Source of the DNA: Thermoplasmatales archaeon
Lineage (GTDB): Archaea; Thermoplasmatota; E2; UBA202; DSCA01
NCBI GenBank assembly: GCA_011049295.1
Contig: DSCA01000127.1
Span: 1-16,997 of the forward strand
Direction: 5' to 3'
DNA: 16,997 nt
The position numbers and the translations under genes were made by a program. Under the pieces are notes generated by a model that was given only the letters and a program-made list of their open reading frames with translations, searched no databases and was not told where the DNA came from. Shown piece by piece: positions 6,537-13,067 of the stretch. Within the stretch, counting starts at the first letter, position 1, and every line of letters begins with the position of its first letter.

Positions 6537-7148
6537 GTGCATATGAGCAGAATGCCTTTTTATTTGAAAGAGCGGATCGAGGACATCAAGGCACGGCACA
6601 TAGTGAGACGTTACTATGGAAAAAAACTGCCCAGAGCGGAAAAAATAGCCATGACCTGGATGGCCATCATGGCCTTCTGGCTGATCGTCAGCGGAACTCT
6701 TTCCTGGCAGAACCTCGCCGTGGGGGGTTCCATATCCCTGATCATCTCCTCCTTTATGTATGAAAACCTCACCGACGACCTGAGATACGAGGGCAGCTTC
6801 ATCAAAAAAGTCCTCACCCTGGCCTTTATCCAGATACCCCAGTATGCGTTCATCATGATATTCCAGCTGCTGGAGAGCAACTTTCGGGTGGCCAAACACG
6901 CCCTTTTCTTGGGGATAAACCCGGGAATAGTACGCCTGGAGACCGATTTGCGCTCGGCCACCGGGACCACCCTGCTGGCCAACTCCATAACCCTGACTCC
7001 CGGGACCCTCACCTTGGACGTGGCCAAAAAACTGGATAAAACCTACCTGTACGTGCACTGGATAGACGTGAAAACCCTCAACATGAAAAAGGCCGGAGAT
7101 GAAATCAAAGGAGATGTGGAGAGATGGCTGGGGAAGATTTTCTGGTAA
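6537..7148 (+). CDS. mnhE: Mrp/Mbh antiporter subunit E (MnhE/MbhA type)
   Basis: About 203 residues; a small membrane subunit of the multisubunit Na+/H+ antiporter. What is seen: a long basic N-terminus (KERIEDIKARHIVRRYYGKK), two membrane helices close together (about 37-54 and 56-75), a third at about 92-112, then the family's conserved soluble part with GINPGIVRLETDLRS and NSITLTPGTLTLDV at 149-162, and a C-terminal YLYVHWIDV. The start could be the GTG at 6537 or the ATGs at 6543 or 6552; the TATA spacing fits the GTG or the first ATG. The subunit has no known catalytic residues; in related complexes it lies at the edge and contributes to assembly. It overlaps the next gene by 25 bases. 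Confidence 0.9.
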   Translation: MHMSRMPFYLKERIEDIKARHIVRRYYGKKLPRAEKIAMTWMAIMAFWLIVSGTLSWQNLAVGGSISLIISSFMYENLTDDLRYEGSFIKKVLTLAFIQIPQYAFIMIFQLLESNFRVAKHALFLGINPGIVRLETDLRSATGTTLLANSITLTPGTLTLDVAKKLDKTYLYVHWIDVKTLNMKKAGDEIKGDVERWLGKIFW

Positions 7149-7408
7149 ATCCCCTGGGATGGGCCGTACTGGTCCTCCTGGGCACCAGTTTCGTTTTGGT
7201 GTACAGGGTGCTGGCGGGGCCCACCCTGCCGGACAGAATCGTGGGTCTCAACACCATCACCACGAAGGTGGTGGTGGTCATAGCCCTCCTGGCCGGGCTC
7301 CTGAAGGAATATTTTCTTCTGGACCTGGCTATCGTCCTCCTCATGGTAAATGCGGTGGGGGGGCTCATACTGGCCAAACACTTCGAGCGGAGGGGTCTGC
7401 ATGATTGA
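7124..7408 (+). CDS. mnhF: Mrp/Mbh antiporter subunit F (MnhF/MbhB type)
   Basis: A 94-residue protein with three membrane helices (about 11-29, 45-62, 64-84). The signature RVLAGPTLPDRIVGLNTI, a short amphipathic loop between the first two helices, identifies the family, and the helix-3 sequence LDLAIVLLMVNAVGGLILA is typical. It is a structural subunit of the Na+/H+ antiporter membrane domain, and in Mrp and Mbh structures it packs against subunits G and A/D. The start ATG is preceded by GTGGAGAG and lies inside mnhE; the stop overlaps mnhG by 8 bases. Confidence 0.92.
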   Translation: MAGEDFLVNPLGWAVLVLLGTSFVLVYRVLAGPTLPDRIVGLNTITTKVVVVIALLAGLLKEYFLLDLAIVLLMVNAVGGLILAKHFERRGLHD

Positions 7409-7715
7409 ATATGCGCTTCTGGCCATGGGGACGTCCATAATGGTGTTCGGCGCCCTGGGCATACTTCGCTTTCCCGACGTGTATACGAGGTTGCACGCCT
7501 CCACCAAGTGCGATACCGGGGGGGCCCTGAGCATACTCATCGCCACTGCCCTCATAATCCCGGCGCCCCCCATGATAAAGGTCAAGATCCTGGTGCTCAC
7601 CTTTCTCATCGTCATGATAAACCCCATGATTTCACATGCAATTGCCCGGGGGGCCCACAGGTCCGGCGTTGAGCCCAAGGTCGTGGTGGATATGTATGCT
7701 CGAGATAATCCATGA
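7401..7715 (+). CDS. mnhG: Mrp/Mbh antiporter subunit G (MnhG/MbhC type)
   Basis: A 104-residue protein with three membrane helices. The highly conserved GALGILRFPDVYTRLHAST with the following KCDTGGA is the family signature and identifies it without ambiguity. The ATG at 7401 is preceded by GGAGGGG with a normal gap and overlaps the end of mnhF (ATGATTGA). A longer in-frame extension from 7350 would add residues that overlap mnhF codons and match nothing in the family. It is a structural partner of subunits F and the DUF4040 protein in the antiporter membrane arm. Confidence 0.93.
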   Translation: MIEYALLAMGTSIMVFGALGILRFPDVYTRLHASTKCDTGGALSILIATALIIPAPPMIKVKILVLTFLIVMINPMISHAIARGAHRSGVEPKVVVDMYARDNP

Positions 7716-7938
7716 AATCGTATTGCTGCTGATGCTGCTCCTCGCGGTGGTCATAATCGAAGAAAGAAACCTGATAAAGGCCATCATCGGGTTCGCCCTC
7801 CTCAGCCTCATGTTTGCCGTGGCCCTGTTCCAGCTCCACGCACCGGACGTGGCCCTGTCCGCCATCGTGGTCAACGCATTGATACTGGGGATATTCATCT
7901 ACGTCATCGAGGAGGTGAGAGCATCAAAAAACAGATAG
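7696..7938 (+). CDS. mbhD: MbhD-like protein (DUF4040; equals part of the C-terminal region of MrpA)
   Basis: An 80-residue protein of three membrane helices. In bacterial Mrp antiporters this segment (PF13244) is fused to the end of the large MrpA subunit, and in archaeal Mbh it is the separate subunit MbhD. What is seen: VVIIEERNLIKAIIGFALLS, then LFQLHAPDVALSAIVV with the conserved A-P-D-V-A pattern in the middle helix, and a third helix LILGIFIYVIEEV. It starts at ATG 7696 within the end of mnhG (20-base overlap) after GGTGGAT. The last codons read R-A-S-K-N-R-stop and run through a slippery A_AAA_AAC; a -1 shift there would continue directly into the mbhE frame. Confidence 0.9.
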   Translation: MLEIIHEIVLLLMLLLAVVIIEERNLIKAIIGFALLSLMFAVALFQLHAPDVALSAIVVNALILGIFIYVIEEVRASKNR

Positions 7939-7986
7939 CCGCCCTGCTGCTCCTCGCCCTCTTTGCCTTTCTGCTGCTGCAGGCGG
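7911..7986 (+). promoter_or_regulatory. Recoding or non-canonical start region at the mbhD-mbhE junction
   Basis: Elements in order: GGAGG(TGA) at 7911-7918; ATC at 7923, the codon lying 7 bases after GGAGG, the same gap as for mnhG; A_AAA_AAC at 7926-7932 in the mbhD frame, the exact X_XXY_YYZ pattern; the mbhD stop TAG at 7936-7938; and a possible stem pairing 7939-7947 with 7979-7986 (eight pairs, one bulged C, loop of 31 bases) starting 6 bases after the heptamer. In a GC-rich sequence such a stem can occur by chance. The elements fit either initiation at ATC or -1 frameshifting; one inserted A would also fuse the frames. Confidence 0.55.
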
Positions 7987-8171
7987 ACTACTCCCGGGAG
8001 CAGACGGGGAGCTATGACCACTACGTGTCCCACCCGGAGGAGATAGGCATAAGCAATCTGGTGGCAGCCATCCTCATGGACTGGAGGGCCTACGACACGA
8101 TGGGGGAGGCCATCGTTCTTTTCACGGCGGTCCTGGGCTTCCACACCATCATGGGGAGGCGATGGAAGTGA
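7923..8171 (+). CDS. mbhE: MbhE-like protein (C-terminal region of MrpA) without a standard start codon
   Basis: An 82-codon frame from ATC 7923 to TGA 8169-8171. It has an N-terminal helix (QIAALLLLALFAFLLLQ), a polar loop (DYSREQTGSYDHYVSHPEEIG), then NLVAAILMDWRAYDTMGEAI and the helix VLFTAVLGFHTI. The D-W-R-A-Y-D-T-x-G-E-A element is the hallmark of MbhE and of the end of MrpA; its glutamate lies in the membrane arm. All of the expected protein is there, but no ATG, GTG or TTG exists upstream in frame within the expected start zone. Translation must start at ATC (or ATA 7935), or come from a -1 frameshift from mbhD, which would give a 158-residue fusion. It overlaps the next gene by 10 bases. 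Confidence 0.75.
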   Translation: MKKQIAALLLLALFAFLLLQADYSREQTGSYDHYVSHPEEIGISNLVAAILMDWRAYDTMGEAIVLFTAVLGFHTIMGRRWK

Positions 8172-8590
8172 AGATGTCTCCCATAGTCAGGAAAAGCGCC
8201 AAGCTCGTCTCGCCCTTTCTGGTCACCTACGGAGCCTACCTCATCGTCCACGGACACATCAACCCCGGAGGGGGTTTTCAGGGAGGGGTGATACTGGCGG
8301 TCAGCGTCATACTGCTGATAACCTCCCACGGATACACGCTGATTGAAAAAAAATTCAGCATAACCATGGTGCAGGTGCTGGAGAGCGCATCCCTCCTCTC
8401 CCTCATCCTGGTTGCTGTTTCCGGGCTGGCCGCGGGTTTTTTCTTTTACAACTACCTCCGGGGAGGAGTCCCCGGAACACTGTTCAGCGGGGGTACGGTG
8501 GTGTGGCTGAACATCCTCATCGGTTTCGAGGTGGGAGCGGCCTTCACCCTGCTGTTCTACGTTTTGCTCAGGGGGGCAGAAAGTGATTGA
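8162..8590 (+). CDS. mnhB: Mrp/Mbh antiporter subunit B (MnhB/MbhF type)
   Basis: A 142-residue protein with four membrane helices (about 14-32, 38-56, 69-90, 112-138). The conserved YLIVHGHINPGGGFQGGVIL at about 26-45 is the family signature, with H-x-H and the glycine run between helices 1 and 2; FEVGAAFTLLFY is typical of the last helix. Two starts are possible: ATG 8162, directly after GGGGAGGCG, or ATG 8174, after GGAAGTGAAG, which would match homologues beginning M-S-P-I-V. It is a membrane subunit of the Na+/H+ antiporter and overlaps mbhE and mnhC. Confidence 0.93.
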   Translation: MEVKMSPIVRKSAKLVSPFLVTYGAYLIVHGHINPGGGFQGGVILAVSVILLITSHGYTLIEKKFSITMVQVLESASLLSLILVAVSGLAAGFFFYNYLRGGVPGTLFSGGTVVWLNILIGFEVGAAFTLLFYVLLRGAESD

Positions 8591-8897
8591 GTCCATCACC
8601 GGTGGATACCTGACCTCGGAGGTGGCCGGCATCATCCTGGTGCTCATCGGGCTCTACGGGCTGATGACCAAAAGCAACCTGGTCAAGCAGGTGCTGGCCA
8701 TAAATGTCATCTCCACCGGGGTGGTCCTCTATTTCACCAAGCTGGGCTACGTGGAGGGGGGAACGGCCCCTCTTATTCCCTCGGAGGTCATGGTCGACCC
8801 CCTGCCTGCCACCCTTATGCTGACCGCGCTGGTCATCGACGTGGCCATCACCTCCTTTGCCCTGGCCCTGATCATGCGAATGGAGGGATCCCCGTGA
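8583..8897 (+). CDS. mnhC: Mrp/Mbh antiporter subunit C (MnhC/MbhG type, NuoK-like)
   Basis: A 104-residue protein with three membrane helices, homologous to NuoK/ND4L of complex I. What is seen: GIILVLIGLYGLMTKSNLVKQVLAINVISTG split over helices 1 and 2, and the loop DPLPATLMLTALVIDVAI leading into helix 3, the most conserved part of the family (D-P-L-P-x-A/T-L-x-L-T-A-I-V-I). It begins at GTG 8583 after GGGGGGCAG and overlaps mnhB by 8 bases. It forms part of the proton path next to the MnhD subunit. Confidence 0.93.
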   Translation: MIESITGGYLTSEVAGIILVLIGLYGLMTKSNLVKQVLAINVISTGVVLYFTKLGYVEGGTAPLIPSEVMVDPLPATLMLTALVIDVAITSFALALIMRMEGSP

Positions 8898-10450
8898 TTC
8901 CCCTGCTGGTGGCCCTGCCCCTGCTGTTTGCGTTTTTGACCCTTCTTTTAAACGCATTCAGGGTGAGAGATGGCCTCCGCCGGGCCCTGTTTGTACTGGG
9001 CATTCTGTCCCCCTGGCCAATCTTTGCGGCCAGCATCAGCCAGCTGCCGGTGAGCACCGTGGTGGGGGGATGGGAGAGAATATCCGGCATCGAGGTTGCG
9101 CTGAACGACTACAACTACTACTTCGTTTTGGGGGAGCTCATCGTCTTTTCTCTCGTGGGTCTGTACTCCGTGGGGTACTTCGGCGCCGAACGGACAGCCG
9201 GTCACCCCGAACGGGATTTCACCTCCCCCTACATCTTCTCCCTCCTCCTGCTGCTGCACGGCGGCATCCTGGGGGCCTTTGTCAGCAGCGACCTCTTCAA
9301 TTTCTACGTCTACATGGAACTGGCCTCCCTCTCCTCCATAGTGCTCGTGGCCTGCTCCCGGGAACCGGGGTCCCGGCGCGCCGCATACCGCTACCTGATG
9401 CTCTACCTCCTGTCCTCGTTTTTCTTTATTTTCGCCATAGGCATCATCTACGTGAAAACGGGCTACCTCAACCTCCACCTGATACAGCAGAACCTGGTGC
9501 CCTCGCAGGAGGTGCACATGGCCGTGGCCCTGATGGCGGTGTCCCTGATGACCAAGGCCGGCATATTTCCCCTCCATTTTTGGCTTCCCGGTGCCCACTC
9601 CAAGGCGGACACCCCGGTGAGCGCCGTGCTGTCGGGGATAGTGGTGAAGGTCCCCCTGTACGGAATGATACTGCTGCTCTCCTATCTTCACCTGGAATTC
9701 ATGAAAAACCCGCTGCTGGTCATCGCCTTTTCCTCCATGTTTTTCGGTATAGCCATGGCCCTCCTGCAGGACGACGCCAAAAAACTGCTGGCCTACCACA
9801 CCGTTTCCCAGATGGGATTCGTCCTCCTGGGCGTGGCCACCCTGGACGTGGACGCGGCGATTTTTTACGCCTTCGCCCATGCCCTGTTCAAATCGGGGCT
9901 GTTCCTGGGGGTGGGGGTGCTGGTCAGCGCCCAGAACACAAAAAGCCTGGACCTCCTCTCCTACCGGGGGGACAAGATGGTGATGGCCGCCATCATTTTC
10001 CTCAGCTTGGCCATCGGCGGCATCTCCCCCTTCATTGGCGCCTTCTGTAAACAACAGCTGCTGTCCAATCTCCACGGCTTCGGCGTATACCTGTTCTATA
10101 TGGCCGGGGTGGGAACCCTGGTTTCCTTCATCAAATTAAACTACAAGGTGCTGCAGCCCACGAAGGAGGCCCTCTCCCTGCCGGCTCTGGAAAAAATAAT
10201 CGCTGCGGCACTGGCGGCGCTCACCCTCATCTTCGGGATATACTTCTACCCCCAGCTGGACCACAGGGACATAATTCTCATACTGCTGGCCGTAGCCCTC
10301 TTTTTTGCGTTGAGGCACGTGGGCCTGTTCAGAAGGCAGATTCCCCGGTTCTTTGAGCCCACCGTACGGGACCTGGGCCGGGAAATAAACCTTTACACCG
10401 GCGTCTACGTCCTGGTGAACCTGGCGGTGCTATTCCAGCTCCTTTACTGA
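8894..10450 (+). CDS. mnhD: Mrp/Mbh antiporter subunit D (MnhD/MbhH type, NuoL/M/N-like)
   Basis: A 518-residue ion-pumping subunit with about 14 membrane helices, homologous to the antiporter-like subunits of complex I. What is seen: NFYVYMELASLSS with the key glutamate E142 in helix 5; the lysine K221 in LMTKAGIFPLHFWLPGAHSK, followed by H236 and the broken-helix region DTPVSAVLSGIVVKVPLYG with K252; KLLAYHTVSQMGFVLLG; and FKSGLFLGVG. All residues of the charge relay that I can place are present, so the channel should be functional. It starts at GTG 8894, 4 bases inside mnhC, after GGAGGGATC. It is the last gene of the operon and overlaps the convergent ACT gene by 21 bases. It is the only large antiporter subunit in this operon. 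Confidence 0.95.
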   Translation: MIPLLVALPLLFAFLTLLLNAFRVRDGLRRALFVLGILSPWPIFAASISQLPVSTVVGGWERISGIEVALNDYNYYFVLGELIVFSLVGLYSVGYFGAERTAGHPERDFTSPYIFSLLLLLHGGILGAFVSSDLFNFYVYMELASLSSIVLVACSREPGSRRAAYRYLMLYLLSSFFFIFAIGIIYVKTGYLNLHLIQQNLVPSQEVHMAVALMAVSLMTKAGIFPLHFWLPGAHSKADTPVSAVLSGIVVKVPLYGMILLLSYLHLEFMKNPLLVIAFSSMFFGIAMALLQDDAKKLLAYHTVSQMGFVLLGVATLDVDAAIFYAFAHALFKSGLFLGVGVLVSAQNTKSLDLLSYRGDKMVMAAIIFLSLAIGGISPFIGAFCKQQLLSNLHGFGVYLFYMAGVGTLVSFIKLNYKVLQPTKEALSLPALEKIIAAALAALTLIFGIYFYPQLDHRDIILILLAVALFFALRHVGLFRRQIPRFFEPTVRDLGREINLYTGVYVLVNLAVLFQLLY

Positions 10451-10834
10451 GATGTCGATAACCGCCTCCTGGCCGCCTATCTCCTCCTGCAGCTCCTGCA
10501 GGCCGGTGTCCATCTCGCTGACGTCTACCACTGTCACCAGCGCGGCCTCCTTCTCGCTTATTTCCTCGCTCTCATTGAAGAGGATGTTGACCCGGTGTCG
10601 GGCAAAAATGCCGCTGATGGTCGACAGCACGCCCGGCTTATCCTGCAGGATGAGCTCGATTTCCACGAGATTTTTCCCGGGGAGAGCCACCTGCTCCAGC
10701 CGGACCTCCTTTATTCCCAGGCTCAACTCCAGCAGGAAATACGCCCCCTTGACCATCCCCAATTCAAATGCATAGTCGGGCGGAACCTCGATTTTTCCAG
10801 TTTCCCGTATTTTTATTATCTCGTAGCGAGTCAT
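10430..10834 (-). CDS. ACT-domain protein with an AbrB-like N-terminus
   Basis: A 134-residue soluble protein. Residues about 57-130 are an ACT domain: LVEIELILQDKPGVLSTISGI with the typical D-K-P-G-V-L turn that binds amino acids in many regulators, then HRVNILFNES and a second strand-helix. Residues about 5-50 (IRETGKIEVPPDYAFELGMVKGAY, FLLELS) resemble the swapped-hairpin AbrB/SpoVT fold (strand, I-x-V-P, helix, G-x-x-x-G, strand), though weakly. If both readings are right it is an amino-acid-responsive DNA-binding regulator; that is inference. The ATG at 10834 is favoured by the TATA box 23 bases upstream; a longer in-frame extension to 11050 crosses this promoter and matches nothing. It is divergent from the two-helix membrane protein. 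Confidence 0.8.
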   Translation of the reverse strand: MTRYEIIKIRETGKIEVPPDYAFELGMVKGAYFLLELSLGIKEVRLEQVALPGKNLVEIELILQDKPGVLSTISGIFARHRVNILFNESEEISEKEAALVTVVDVSEMDTGLQELQEEIGGQEAVIDISVKELE

Positions 10835-10851
10835 GAGTAATAAGGGGCGCC

Positions 10852-10860
10852 AAATTAAAA
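10852..10860 (-). promoter_or_regulatory. TATA-like box for the ACT-domain gene
   Basis: The minus strand reads TTTTAATTT within an AT-rich patch, centred about 23 bases before the ATG at 10834: leaderless spacing. Confidence 0.45.
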
Positions 10861-10911
10861 AAAGTATCCCTCTGACGGCCCTCCGGAGTTTCCCCAGGCC
10901 CGGCGAAAAAA

Positions 10912-10919
10912 TTTTACTA
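10912..10919 (+). promoter_or_regulatory. TATA-like box for the two-helix membrane protein
   Basis: TTTTACTA, preceded by an A-run, is centred about 25 bases before the ATG at 10941, which supports this start over in-frame starts further upstream. Confidence 0.5.
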
Positions 10920-10940
10920 GGGGAAGAGCATTGCGGTGTG

Positions 10941-11384
10941 ATGCGACACCGGCTGGCCAGACGGCTGTTCAGAGAGTTCACCACTGCCACCAAGTGGGAA
11001 AAACTGGTGCTGGTCATCCCCTTCATCGTTCTGTTCATCGATGCCGACATATTCTACTATGCCTGGTCCCGCCACATGGTGTCTCTCCTCCTCCTCTCCT
11101 CTTTTGTGCTCGTCTTCTCGGTTATCGAGATTTTTGCCGCCCTGCAGGAAATCCGCGAGCACATCGCATCCGCCCGCAGGTGCTCCGATTTGGAGAAAAG
11201 GGTGATAGACGCCATAGGACAGTTTCCGGTGAGGCCCACCGTGGGGCAGGTCATCGAAAAAATGCTGCGCGACAACCCCCACGACGACGTCGGCCGCTAC
11301 GACCTCTACCCGGTGGTGTGCAAGGCGCTCAGCAACTTATTCGTGGAGGGCGGGGAACTCAAGGACCACCACCTGGGAGATTAG
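10941..11384 (+). CDS. Two-helix membrane protein with cytoplasmic C-terminal domain, unknown function
   Basis: A 147-residue protein that I do not recognise. It has a basic N-terminus (RHRLARRLFREF), membrane helices at about 21-43 (KLVLVIPFIVLFIDADIFYY) and 47-68 (VSLLLLSSFVLVFSVIEIFA), and a soluble C-terminal part (about 70-147). Both ends are predicted to be in the cytoplasm. The C-terminal part contains RPTVGQVIEKMLRDNP and RYDLYPVVCKALSNLFVEGGEL, which could form a small winged-helix-like fold ending in a beta hairpin; this is a guess from pattern. It shares a 106-base divergent promoter region with the ACT-domain gene, so the two may be controlled together. An in-frame extension to 10833 crosses the promoter and is rejected. 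Confidence 0.7.
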   Translation: MRHRLARRLFREFTTATKWEKLVLVIPFIVLFIDADIFYYAWSRHMVSLLLLSSFVLVFSVIEIFAALQEIREHIASARRCSDLEKRVIDAIGQFPVRPTVGQVIEKMLRDNPHDDVGRYDLYPVVCKALSNLFVEGGELKDHHLGD

Positions 11385-11438
11385 GACCATCGGCCACACA
11401 AACCCCCATCGGCCAGGGTGGCTGCCGGGGGGGGTTCT

Positions 11439-11570
11439 TCACCGTCGGTCTTCGTTTTCTTTCAACCGGCGGCTCCGGCCCCGCAGGGCCCGATAGATAC
11501 ACCAGGCCAGTCCGCCGTAGAAGACCACACACCCCACGATGAGCATGGCTATGGCGCCCCCCGACATCAT
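11439..11570 (-). CDS. metS: MetS-like small subunit of an NSS amino-acid transporter
   Basis: A 43-residue peptide with one membrane helix (GGAIAMLIVGCVVFYGGLAWCIYRAL) and a basic, charged tail (RGRSRRLKENEDRR). It starts with an ATG overlapping the transporter stop by 4 bases (ATGA), after CGGAGGGCACC. The position directly downstream of an NSS transporter, the size, and the Y-G-G-L-x-x-C-I pattern in the helix match the small subunits described for the methionine transporter MetPS of Corynebacterium, where the small protein is needed for transport. The role here is inferred from that family. Confidence 0.8.
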   Translation of the reverse strand: MMSGGAIAMLIVGCVVFYGGLAWCIYRALRGRSRRLKENEDRR

Positions 11571-13018
11571 GGTGCCCTCCGTTTCATGAGCCAGATGGCG
11601 GCCACAAGGCTGAGCACCACCATTCCCCCGCCGGCCATCAGGGCGCCGGTGGGCAGCCCCTCGTATCCCTCGGCCAGCAGCTCCACAAAGGAGGCGGCGG
11701 CGATGAACACCAGAATCACCGGGGCCACGATTTTGATCAGCCAGTCCCACCACCGCCCCAGCCAGAGGTCCGAGGTACGGTTCACCTGGCGGCGGATGTG
11801 CTCGGTGCCCAGCACGTAGCCGAACACCACGCACTCCATGAGCCCCACGAAAACCAGCCCGAAGTTGGAGATGAAGTGGTCGGCGATGTCCACCCAGTAG
11901 CTGCCGGCCCCGGTGGCCAGGGGCACGCTGAGCAGAAACCCCAGCAGGCAGATGACGAAGGTGATGCGGGGCTTGGACAGCCCCCATTTTTCCACCACCC
12001 CGCCGCTCACCGACTCCACCATGGAAAAGGCCGAGTTGAGCCCGAAGGTGAGCAGCACCAGGAAAAAAATGGCCCCGAACAGGGCGGCCGCCACCGGGAG
12101 ATGCGAGATGGCCGTGGGATAGGTGATGAAGGCCAGACCGATGCCGCTGCCCGCCGCCTCCTCCACCGGCACCCCTGTGGTGTGGGACAGATATCCCAGA
12201 ACGGAAAACACGGCGAAGCCGGCCAGAAAGGCGATACCCCCGTCGGCCAGGGCGGTGATAATGGCGTTGTTGGTGATGTCGTCCTTTTTGCGCAGATAGC
12301 TGGCATAGACAATCATGATTCCCTGGGCCAGGGACAGGGAAAAAAATATCTGGGCGTAGGCGGCCAGCCACACCGAGGGAGAAGACAGCTTGGCGAAGTT
12401 GGGCGTCAGGTAGAACTCCAGTCCCTCCAGTGCTCCGGGCAGGGTTATCCCCCGCACGGCCAGCACCAGCAGTAGCAGGGTGGGGAGGGGCACGGTGAGG
12501 GCTATGGCCCACTCGATGGACTTTACCCCCTTGTAAAGAATCAGGTAGATGGCCGTCCACACGAAGAGCAGGGCGAACACTATCTGAAGGTTGAGGCCTC
12601 CCAGGGCAAAGGGCGAAGAGGTCTTTCCCAGAAACTGCAGGAAAAAGGCAGGGGCGTCCGCCCCCCAGGACAATCCCAGGGAGTGGGAGAGGTAGCACAG
12701 ACACCAGGCCATAATCACCGAGTAATAGACGGCGATGATAAAGGCGGCAGCCACCGCCCACCACCCTGCCCACTCCCATCTCCTGTTCACCAGGGAAAAG
12801 GAGCGAGGGGCGGCGCTGTCAAACCTCTGGCCGATGCTGAACTCCACGATGAGCAGGGGGATGCCCACCGTGAACAGAGCCACCAGGTAGGGTATCAGGA
12901 AGGCCCCCCCTCCGTTCTGGTAGCAGACGTAGGGAAACCGCCAGATGTTGCCCAGCCCCACGGCTGAGCCGATGGCGGCCATGACGAACGCGGAACGTGA
13001 ACGCCAGCGCTCCCTCAT
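11567..13018 (-). CDS. Sodium-dependent amino-acid transporter, NSS/SNF (LeuT-fold) family
   Basis: A 483-residue, roughly 11-12-helix Na+ symporter. What is seen: GSAVGLGNIWRFPYVCYQNG at about 17-36, the unwound helix-1 Na+/substrate motif of LeuT, followed by GGAFLIPYLVALFTVGIPLL; a helix-6 region FFSLSLAQGIMIVYASYL; and a helix-8 region TFGLNSAFSMVES that supplies further Na+ ligands in LeuT relatives. It is paired with a MetS-like small subunit, so it probably takes up a neutral amino acid such as methionine or alanine; the substrate is not certain. The ATG at 13018 follows GGAGG at 13026-13030; a longer frame to 13207 adds unrelated residues and crosses the promoter. The ribbon-helix-helix gene lies 49 bases upstream and is a candidate regulator. 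Confidence 0.93.
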   Translation of the reverse strand: MRERWRSRSAFVMAAIGSAVGLGNIWRFPYVCYQNGGGAFLIPYLVALFTVGIPLLIVEFSIGQRFDSAAPRSFSLVNRRWEWAGWWAVAAAFIIAVYYSVIMAWCLCYLSHSLGLSWGADAPAFFLQFLGKTSSPFALGGLNLQIVFALLFVWTAIYLILYKGVKSIEWAIALTVPLPTLLLLVLAVRGITLPGALEGLEFYLTPNFAKLSSPSVWLAAYAQIFFSLSLAQGIMIVYASYLRKKDDITNNAIITALADGGIAFLAGFAVFSVLGYLSHTTGVPVEEAAGSGIGLAFITYPTAISHLPVAAALFGAIFFLVLLTFGLNSAFSMVESVSGGVVEKWGLSKPRITFVICLLGFLLSVPLATGAGSYWVDIADHFISNFGLVFVGLMECVVFGYVLGTEHIRRQVNRTSDLWLGRWWDWLIKIVAPVILVFIAAASFVELLAEGYEGLPTGALMAGGGMVVLSLVAAIWLMKRRAP

Positions 13019-13051
13019 CACACTGCCTCCAATACCAGGAACGCCTGCGGT

Positions 13052-13059
13052 TACATAAA
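13052..13059 (-). promoter_or_regulatory. TATA-like box for the NSS transporter operon
   Basis: The minus strand reads TTTATGTA, centred about 37 bases before the transporter ATG, giving a leader of about 11 bases that holds the Shine-Dalgarno GGAGG. It lies in the short gap after the ribbon-helix-helix gene. Confidence 0.5.
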
Positions 13060-13067
13060 CACTTTGG

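Noticed and set aside
8948..10075. Minus-strand open frame of 375 codons inside mnhD
   Set aside because: Antisense shadow of a GC-rich gene with no motif or start signals.
11387..11415. Direct repeat CCATCGGCCA twice, 19 bases apart, between the convergent genes
   Set aside because: Only two short copies in a 54-base gap; no third copy, no hairpin and no link to a known element.
11439..12779. Minus-strand frame of 446 codons in which the MetS-like peptide is the tail
   Set aside because: Everything before the last 43 residues is an out-of-frame reading of the NSS transporter; the real gene starts at the ATG at 11570 after GGAGG.
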